Of a stretch of DNA of 64,000 nucleotides, positions 59,005-64,000 are shown piece by piece. The stretch covers positions 62,001 through 126,000 of the forward strand of contig JALHMB010000005.1 of assembly GCA_022844275.1 (NCBI GenBank), given 5' to 3'. A model generated the notes under the pieces. It saw only the letters and a program-made list of their open reading frames with translations, was not told the DNA's origin and searched no databases. Both the position numbers and the translations under genes were made by a program. Within the stretch, counting starts at the first letter, position 1, and each line of letters starts with the position of its first letter. The stretch comes from Hyphomicrobiaceae bacterium. GTDB taxonomy: Bacteria > Pseudomonadota > Alphaproteobacteria > Rhizobiales > Hyphomicrobiaceae.

Positions 59005-59478
59005 TTAGCGTGTCTGGGTCGCCGGAGGCGTCTGACGCGCTGCCTTGGCCGGCCTTACGTACTCCGGCGCCGCGGTGAGCTGATCCTTGGTGGCATTGAC
59101 AGTGAAGTACACCTCGCCGTCGCTGTGAACCATGCGCTTCACCTGCTCCGGTGTCATAGAGACTTCCTTCTCGCCGATGCCGAGGAAGCCGCCCACGCCG
59201 AGGATGATGGCCGTCACGCGACCGGATTCGTCGACGAGGATGTCATTGACGTCACCGATGCGCTCGCCGTTCATGTTGTAGACTCGGCTGCGCATGAAAT
59301 CGCGCGCATTCCACGCACCTTTCACTTCTTCGGTCGGAGCCTGCGAGCGTGCGGCTGGCGGCGTGGCAGGTTTGGTCGTGGCAGCCGGCGGCGTCGCCGG
59401 AGGCGTCGTGGTTGTCTGCGCGATAGCGGAAGACGACATCAGAAGCGCGGCGCAAGCCGCTAGAGCTGAGGCTTTCAT
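59005..59478 (-). CDS. Secreted PRC-barrel domain protein
   Basis: A 157-residue protein with a signal peptide (1 to about 21, cleavage after AIAQ), a Thr/Pro/Ala-rich linker (22-52) and a PRC-barrel domain (about 57-145). The domain has MRSRVYNMNGERIGDVNDILVDESGRVTAIILGVGGFLGIGEKEVSMTPEQV, and ends in a basic Pro-rich tail. It is probably periplasmic. The start at 59478 has AGGAG 7 nt upstream. A perfect EcfG-type promoter is about 36 bp upstream, so it should be part of the general stress response. Confidence 0.88.
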   Translation of the reverse strand: MKASALAACAALLMSSSAIAQTTTTPPATPPAATTKPATPPAARSQAPTEEVKGAWNARDFMRSRVYNMNGERIGDVNDILVDESGRVTAIILGVGGFLGIGEKEVSMTPEQVKRMVHSDGEVYFTVNATKDQLTAAPEYVRPAKAARQTPPATQTR

Positions 59479-59513
59479 TTGATTTACTCCTCGAAATTTC
59501 GTGATGCCCGAAA

Positions 59514-59538
59514 AACGGTCGGCGCGCGGATTGGTTCC
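59514..59538 (-). promoter_or_regulatory. EcfG-type (general stress sigma) promoter
   Basis: On the minus strand GGAAC (plus 59534-59538), exactly 16 nt, then CGTT (plus 59514-59517). This matches the alphaproteobacterial EcfG consensus GGAAC-N16/17-CGTT. Transcription would begin near 59507, about 30 nt before the ATG of the secreted PRC-barrel gene. Confidence 0.8.
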
Positions 59539-59655
59539 GCGCCATGCCAACTCATCGTGCACCGCAACAGGGGCCGCGACATAAATGGCGCCACTCGCGT
59601 CGAAGACGTAGAATGTAACCAGTCAAAGCGGAGACTTATTGCCGGACTGTCGATC

Positions 59656-60663
59656 ATGCTGAGAAGAGTTTTGCCGTGGATTATGGGCACTACCGCCTTT
59701 CCCGTCGTGGCGGTACTCGTCGCATTTCAGATCAGCCCATGGCCTTCCGTCATCATCTATCGCTATGTGTTCAGCAAAGGCGGCGCGGCGATGAACCATG
59801 CGCTCGCGAAGCATGTGCCGCCCGGCATCACAGCGACGCTTGGCGAGCGCTATGGCTCTGACGATCGCGACGCGACGTTCGATATCTTCCATCCGGCAGC
59901 GAGCGGCGGCGACGCGAGCACGCTCCCGACAGTCGTTTGGGTGCACGGTGGTGGCTTCGTCGCTGGCACGAAGGATGAGATAGCGAACTACCTGCGCATC
60001 CTCGCCTCGAAGGGCTACACGGTGATCGGCGTGAATTACGCGCTGGCACCGGGACACACGTATCCGACACCCGTGCTGCAAGTGAATGCAGCCCTCGCCT
60101 TCATCGTCGGGAACGCCGCACGCTTACGTGTCAACGTGGATAAGCTGTTTCTGGCCGGTGACTCGGCCGGTGCACAGATCGCGGCACAGCTCTCCATCGC
60201 CGTCTCCGCTCCCGACTACGCAGCCCAGATCGGCATTGCGCCCGCTATACGGCGTCAACAGCTGATTGGCGCGATCCTGCATTGCGGCTTCCATGATCCC
60301 GAAGCGCTCGACGTAACTGGGCGCGGCCTCGCCGGTGGCTTCGTGCGCAACGTCGGTTGGGCGTACTTCGGCAGGAAGGACTTTCTCAACGACCCGCGCG
60401 CGCAGCAGTTCTCGATCGTCCGCAACATCACATCCGACTTCCCGCCTATGTTCATCTCCGCGGGCAACGCCGATCCTCTCGAGCCGCAGTCGCGCCGGCT
60501 TGCTGAAGCCGCCAGCAGGCTCGGCGTCCCAGTCGACAGCCTCTTCTTCCCGAGGAACTACACGCCACCGCTCTCGCACGAGTACCAGTTCAACCTCGAC
60601 ACCGAGGCAGGACGGCTGGCGCTTGAGCGGAAGGTGGCGTTTCTGCGAGCGCGCGCGAACTGA
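59656..60663 (+). CDS. Alpha/beta hydrolase, hormone-sensitive-lipase type
   Basis: A 335-residue esterase with an N-terminal hydrophobic helix (about 8-28), probably a membrane anchor or uncleaved signal. It has the HGGGF oxyanion motif (97-101), nucleophile Ser170 in GDSAGAQ, acid in GNADPLEP and histidine in SHEYQF near the end. This is the HSL family (bacterial family IV esterases). The start at 59656 is chosen at the anchor helix; the ribosome site is weak (GGAG is 25 nt upstream). The frame extends farther upstream, to 59479, without conserved features. Confidence 0.85.
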   Translation: MLRRVLPWIMGTTAFPVVAVLVAFQISPWPSVIIYRYVFSKGGAAMNHALAKHVPPGITATLGERYGSDDRDATFDIFHPAASGGDASTLPTVVWVHGGGFVAGTKDEIANYLRILASKGYTVIGVNYALAPGHTYPTPVLQVNAALAFIVGNAARLRVNVDKLFLAGDSAGAQIAAQLSIAVSAPDYAAQIGIAPAIRRQQLIGAILHCGFHDPEALDVTGRGLAGGFVRNVGWAYFGRKDFLNDPRAQQFSIVRNITSDFPPMFISAGNADPLEPQSRRLAEAASRLGVPVDSLFFPRNYTPPLSHEYQFNLDTEAGRLALERKVAFLRARAN

Positions 60664-60682
60664 GCGGATCTGCCCACCGTAC

Positions 60683-61729
60683 TCAGGCAACCAGCCCTTC
60701 TTTCCCGTACTTCGCGGCGAGATCGCCGAAGGTCTTCCAGGTCTTCGCGTCGACCTCGATGCCGCTCTTCAGGCGCTCCTGCTCGCGGCGATACTCGACC
60801 TCGCCAGGATACATAACCTCCGAATAACCCTCGGCGGGCGGCGTCGCCTTGAGGTAGCGCGCGAAGTCGGCGACCTCAGCCTTGAACTCAGCGAGTGGTC
60901 GGAAGGCCTCCACCTTGAACATGGCGAGGAAGCAGCCGTCATTGTGCCGGCCCGTCGGATCGACGCCGAAACCGAGGCCGGGCAATACGGCCGACAGCAC
61001 CTCGACTACCGCGGAAAGGCCCGAACCTTTGAAACCCTCAGCACCGCCGAGCGGCAGCAGCACACCGCCCTTGTCGTAGTCGAAGGGATCGGTCGTCGGC
61101 TTGCCTTCCTTGTTGACGATCCAGCCCTCCGGAATTTTCGTGCCCTTGGCCTGGGCAAGCTTGATCTTGCCGACGGCGACGCCGGACGTGGCCATGTCCA
61201 GCACGAAGGGGCCGTCGAGGTCCGAGGGGATAGCAATCGAGATCGGGTTCGTACCGAGGCGCGCCTCCTTGCCGCCGAACGGCGCCACCGCCTTGGGGCT
61301 GCGGCCGCTGTCCGCCGTCATGATCGCGATGAAGCCCTCGCGCGCTGCCATGAGCGGATAGGCGCCGAGACGACCGACATGGCTCTGACGCAGGATGGTC
61401 GCGGCCGCGACGTTCGACTTTCGCGCCTTCTCCATGGTGAGCTTCGCCGTGCGTTCGGCAACAACGAAACCGAAACCCCAGTTGCCGTCGACAACGGTGG
61501 TGGTCGCCGTCTCCTGCTTGATCTCGAAGGGCGCGCCGGGAACGATATGCCCCTTGCCCATGCGATCGATGTAGGTCGGGATTGCGATGACGCCGTGGCT
61601 GTCATGGCCGGCGAGATTGGCGGCGACACACCCCTTGGCAACCGTATCACCCTCCTCCTTGGAGGCGCCTGCGCTCTGGAGCAGCGTGCTGGCAATGGCA
61701 GTCAGGCGATCGGCGGGGACGATAGGCAT
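60683..61729 (-). CDS. Malate/L-lactate dehydrogenase family (Ldh_2) oxidoreductase
   Basis: A 348-residue NAD(P)-dependent dehydrogenase of the Ldh_2 family (malate, ureidoglycolate or sulfolactate-type dehydrogenases). It has AANLAGHDSHGVIAIPTYIDRMGKGHI, the conserved HDSHG histidine-containing motif, VGRLGAYPLMAAREGFIAIM, and GTNPISIAIPSD. It also has VLDMATSGVAVGKIKLAQAKGTKIPEGW. The exact 2-hydroxyacid substrate is not clear. The start at 61729 has GAGGA upstream. A longer frame to 62005 is rejected because the domain starts at residue 3 of this version. Confidence 0.9.
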   Translation of the reverse strand: MPIVPADRLTAIASTLLQSAGASKEEGDTVAKGCVAANLAGHDSHGVIAIPTYIDRMGKGHIVPGAPFEIKQETATTTVVDGNWGFGFVVAERTAKLTMEKARKSNVAAATILRQSHVGRLGAYPLMAAREGFIAIMTADSGRSPKAVAPFGGKEARLGTNPISIAIPSDLDGPFVLDMATSGVAVGKIKLAQAKGTKIPEGWIVNKEGKPTTDPFDYDKGGVLLPLGGAEGFKGSGLSAVVEVLSAVLPGLGFGVDPTGRHNDGCFLAMFKVEAFRPLAEFKAEVADFARYLKATPPAEGYSEVMYPGEVEYRREQERLKSGIEVDAKTWKTFGDLAAKYGKEGLVA

Positions 61730-61879
61730 GGGTGCTTCCTCGGGTGGCGGCGCGGCGTCACACACGAGGCATGACACAGCCCCATGCGCAATCCGCAGCT
61801 TCAATTGCGTGAGCGGCCAGTCTAAGCTCGCGGCGAATACCCTGTCACCTGTCCAGACATGAACATGCGGAGCCCCGAG

Positions 61880-63178
61880 ATGAGCCAGATGCAACGCAGC
61901 GCCGAAGAGTTGGAGCTCGCCGAGCGCGCACGCAAGGTCCTGCCGGCCGGCACTTTCGGCAATACGGCCCTCGATATCGTGATCGCGCGGGGCAAGGGCG
62001 GGCACGTCTGGGACATGTCCGGCAACGAGTATATCGACTATCTGCTGGGCTCAGGTCCCATGCTCGTCGGCCATTGCCACCCGAAAGTCGAGGCCGCCGT
62101 GCTCGAGCAGGTACCGCTTGGCACGACCTTCTTCGTCAACAACGCGCAAGGCATTCGCCTCGCCGAGGAGATCGTGTCGGCAGTGCCGTGTGCTGAGCAG
62201 GTGCGGTTCGTCTCGTCCGGCTCGGAAGCGGATCTCTATGCCATGCGCGTGGCGCGCGCGTTCAAACGGCGCGACAAGATCCTGAAGTTCGAGGGCGGCT
62301 ATCACGGCATGAGCGACTACGGCCTCATGAGCCTTGCGCCGAAGCGCCTCGCGAACTTCCCTGCGGCCGTGCCGGATTCGGCGGGCATTCCGAAGTCCAT
62401 TCGCGAGGAGATGATCGTCGCGCCGTTCAATGATCTCGCAGCCGTCGAGAGTCTCGTCGCGCAGCACGGCAAGGAGATCGCAGCGATCATCGTCGAGCCC
62501 TTCCAGCGCTTGATCCCGCCGAAGCCCGGCTTTCTCGAGGGCCTTCGGAAGATCACCGAGCAGAACGGCATCGTGCTGATCTTCGACGAGGTCGTCACGG
62601 GCTTCCGCTTTGCTTACGGCGGCGCGCAGGCCTACTACGGCGTGACGCCGGATCTCGCGACTTTCGGCAAGGTCATCGGCGGCGGCTTCCCGCTGGCAGC
62701 CATCGCCGGCAAGGCGGAGATCATGCGCCACTTCGACAAGGCGGCCGTCGGCGAAGAGGATTTCACGGTGCAGATCGGTACGCTTTCGGGCAATCCGGTC
62801 GCTTCCGCTGCTGGTCTTGCGACGATGGAAGTTCTCAAGGAGCCCGGCGCCTACGACAAGCTTTTCGCGACCGGCCGCGCGCTCATGGAGGGCATCTCCG
62901 AGCGCATTCGTGCCGCGAAGCTTCCCGCGCAGGTCATCGGCGAGCCGCCGCTATTCGATGTGGTCTTCGCCGAGGGCGACATCCGCGACTATCGCGGCAC
63001 GATCAAGAGCGACGCGAAAATGCAGGGCGCCATCAACCGCTCGCTGCTCGCCTCAGGCATTCTTAAGGGCGAGAGCAAGTACTACATCTCGCTCGCTCAT
63101 ACCGAGGCCGATGTGGCGAAGACACTTGACGCCTGGGATGGTGCGATTCGCGCACTGAAATCCGCGAAGGCGGCGTAA
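61880..63178 (+). CDS. Class III (GSA-type) aminotransferase
   Basis: A 432-residue PLP enzyme resembling glutamate-1-semialdehyde aminomutases and omega-aminotransferases. It has RFVSSGSEADLYAMRVARAFKRRDKILKFEGGYHGMSDYG (PLP phosphate and ring binding), IFDEVVTGFRFAYGG (Asp-Glu motif) and the Schiff-base Lys in TFGKVIGGGFPLAAIAG. It is unlikely to be the haem-pathway HemL because it is not in a haem context and the C-terminal part is divergent. Two in-frame ATGs (61859, 61880); the later one has GGAG 8 nt upstream and is chosen. It is divergent from the Ldh_2 gene. Confidence 0.9.
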   Translation: MSQMQRSAEELELAERARKVLPAGTFGNTALDIVIARGKGGHVWDMSGNEYIDYLLGSGPMLVGHCHPKVEAAVLEQVPLGTTFFVNNAQGIRLAEEIVSAVPCAEQVRFVSSGSEADLYAMRVARAFKRRDKILKFEGGYHGMSDYGLMSLAPKRLANFPAAVPDSAGIPKSIREEMIVAPFNDLAAVESLVAQHGKEIAAIIVEPFQRLIPPKPGFLEGLRKITEQNGIVLIFDEVVTGFRFAYGGAQAYYGVTPDLATFGKVIGGGFPLAAIAGKAEIMRHFDKAAVGEEDFTVQIGTLSGNPVASAAGLATMEVLKEPGAYDKLFATGRALMEGISERIRAAKLPAQVIGEPPLFDVVFAEGDIRDYRGTIKSDAKMQGAINRSLLASGILKGESKYYISLAHTEADVAKTLDAWDGAIRALKSAKAA

Positions 63179-63188
63179 CGCGCGTTTG

Positions 63189-63225
63189 CGGGGCGCCACG
63201 TTGTAAAGGCGCCCCGTCGACTTTT
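63189..63225 (+). terminator. Rho-independent terminator of the aminotransferase gene
   Basis: CGGGGCGCC (63189-63197) pairs exactly with GGCGCCCCG (63208-63216), 10-nt loop, followed by TCGACTTTT. Confidence 0.8.
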
Positions 63226-63372
63226 CCCACGTTCTCCCCAAGACACACAGCCGCCACTGCCGCGCCTTGCTGGAGGCACGCCTCGCCCCTACCGTTGATG
63301 AGACGCACTGAGTCGCTGCGAGGGAGTTGCAGCAGCGTACGTGCGCGCCGGGTCCAATGGTGGGGTAGGATT

Positions 63373-63657
63373 ATGACGTCGCTTCAAGCATCCGCGCAGG
63401 CGCAGTTGCGCCAGCTCATCGAGCAACTCGAGCGCCTCGAGGAAGAAAAGAAGGCGCTCGCTTCGGACATTCGCGACAAGTTCGCCGAAGCGAAGGCCAT
63501 GGGCTTCGACCCGAAGATCATGAAGCAGGTGCTGCGGATCAGGAAGCAGCCCAAGGACGATCGTGAAGAGGAAGAAGCGATCCTCGACGTCTATCTGCAC
63601 GCGCTCGGCATGCTCGATGCGATGCCCGCCGATCAGCCCATGATGGCGGCGGAATAA
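63373..63657 (+). CDS. gapR: GapR-type nucleoid-associated protein (DUF2312)
   Basis: A 94-residue DNA-binding protein of the DUF2312 family, known in Caulobacter as GapR, which binds overtwisted or AT-rich DNA and is essential there. It has the long coiled-coil helix QAQLRQLIEQLERLEEEKKALASDIRDKFAEAKAMGFDPKIMKQVLRIRKQPKDDREEEEAILDVYLHALGM. The start at 63373 follows TAGGATT, which puts the family's N-terminus (MTSLQASAQAQLRQL) first. It is convergent with the partial gene at the right edge, with 6 nt between stops. Confidence 0.92.
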   Translation: MTSLQASAQAQLRQLIEQLERLEEEKKALASDIRDKFAEAKAMGFDPKIMKQVLRIRKQPKDDREEEEAILDVYLHALGMLDAMPADQPMMAAE

Positions 63658-63663
63658 TCGCCA

Positions 63664-64000
63664 TCACTGCCCCGCGGCAATCCTGGCGCGGGTCTGCTGC
63701 AGGCGCGCGATGAGCGGCGCCGAAATACGGCCTGTCGGCGCGAGTCGGTGGGCCGTTTCGAATGCGCGGATCGCAGCAATCGTCGGCGCATCCGGGACAC
63801 CCGTCGCCTGGCCTCTTAAATAACCGGACGCGATCAGCTGCTGCTGAGTGGCTCGCACGAGGCTCGATGCAGCCTCGGTCGGCTTCTGCCAGCGCGCGCC
63901 GCCCGCAACGCGCCTTTCTGGCGCGCGTAATGCAACGAGCAGAGGCTCGCTTGCCTCGGCAGTGGCTGGCAGCCCGTGATCGTGCTCGAAGGCGAGGATC
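63664..64000 (-). CDS. Peptidoglycan-binding domain protein (5' end outside the window)
   Basis: The frame is open from the stop at 63664 through the right window edge, so the gene is truncated at its 5' end. The visible C-terminal segment VRATQQQLIASGYLRGQATGVPDAPTIAAIRAFETAHRLAPTGRISAPLIARLQQTRARIA resembles a peptidoglycan-binding domain (PG_binding_1 fold: Q-x-x-L-x-x-x-G-Y plus AIRAFQ-like helix). The remainder upstream (Ala/Pro-rich) is consistent with a linker. The N-terminal part and any signal peptide cannot be seen. It is convergent with gapR. Confidence 0.7.
   Translation of the reverse strand, partial: ILAFEHDHGLPATAEASEPLLVALRAPERRVAGGARWQKPTEAASSLVRATQQQLIASGYLRGQATGVPDAPTIAAIRAFETAHRLAPTGRISAPLIARLQQTRARIAAGQ

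Overview
The window is GC-rich, densely coded DNA with alphaproteobacterial gene content: an IF3/PheT region, DUF1127, DUF2312/GapR, PRC-barrel stress proteins, HyfG-type complexes, TAXI-TRAP and Liv transporters, and an EcfG-type promoter. It most resembles a chromosome of the order Hyphomicrobiales (Xanthobacteraceae/Bradyrhizobiaceae-like), but genus cannot be fixed from sequence alone. I see no phage, insertion sequence or CRISPR array. It looks like core chromosome with metabolic accessory islands.

Layout. 0-8 kb: ispG, znuB, argJ, a 3-hydroxybutyrate dehydrogenase, an unusual rearranged family III CoA-transferase and a cyclic-nucleotide-binding patatin. 8-16.6 kb: a secretion/envelope cluster (DUF2147 protein, MacB/DevA-like ATPase and permease, a secreted protein, an alpha/beta hydrolase, a small cold-shock-like protein and a HlyD/DevB-like adaptor). 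It surrounds a divergent pair: a Crp/Fnr regulator with an apparently intact cAMP pocket, and a membrane class III adenylate cyclase. Six promoters here share one palindrome, TGTTNC-N4-GRAACA, each placed 21 nt before a -10-like hexamer. That is the geometry of a class II Crp-type activator site, and it suggests one local regulon. 16.7-24 kb: tRNA-Leu(TAA), a LysR regulator, small stress-type proteins, an aldehyde dehydrogenase, RNase P RNA, a GNAT and a Na/Pi cotransporter. 23.9-27 kb: pheT and infC sit next to each other, with rpmI, rplT and pheS absent between them. infC appears to start at AUA.

27-39 kb: a six-gene membrane complex (hyfB-C-E-F-G-I order) related to group 4 [NiFe] hydrogenases and complex I. 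Its large subunit has lost all four NiFe cysteines while the small subunit keeps its FeS cysteines, so it is an Ehr-type complex and not a hydrogenase. It is flanked by two near-duplicate LLM-class flavin monooxygenases, the second with an alpha/beta hydrolase. 39-47 kb: a universal stress protein, an ABC-D/SbmA-like exporter with an unrecognised partner, and a sugar-acid catabolic group (arabonate-type dehydratase plus TAXI-TRAP transporter). 47.5-54.6 kb: a branched-chain-type ABC operon with one binding protein but two permease pairs, two livG and one livF. 54.8-64 kb: a secreted Gly/Tyr/Arg-rich protein, citrate synthase, phosphotransacetylase, an amidohydrolase, two PRC-barrel proteins (one behind a perfect EcfG promoter), a hormone-sensitive-lipase-type esterase, a malate/lactate dehydrogenase-family protein, a GSA-type aminotransferase, GapR, and a partial peptidoglycan-binding protein running off the right edge.
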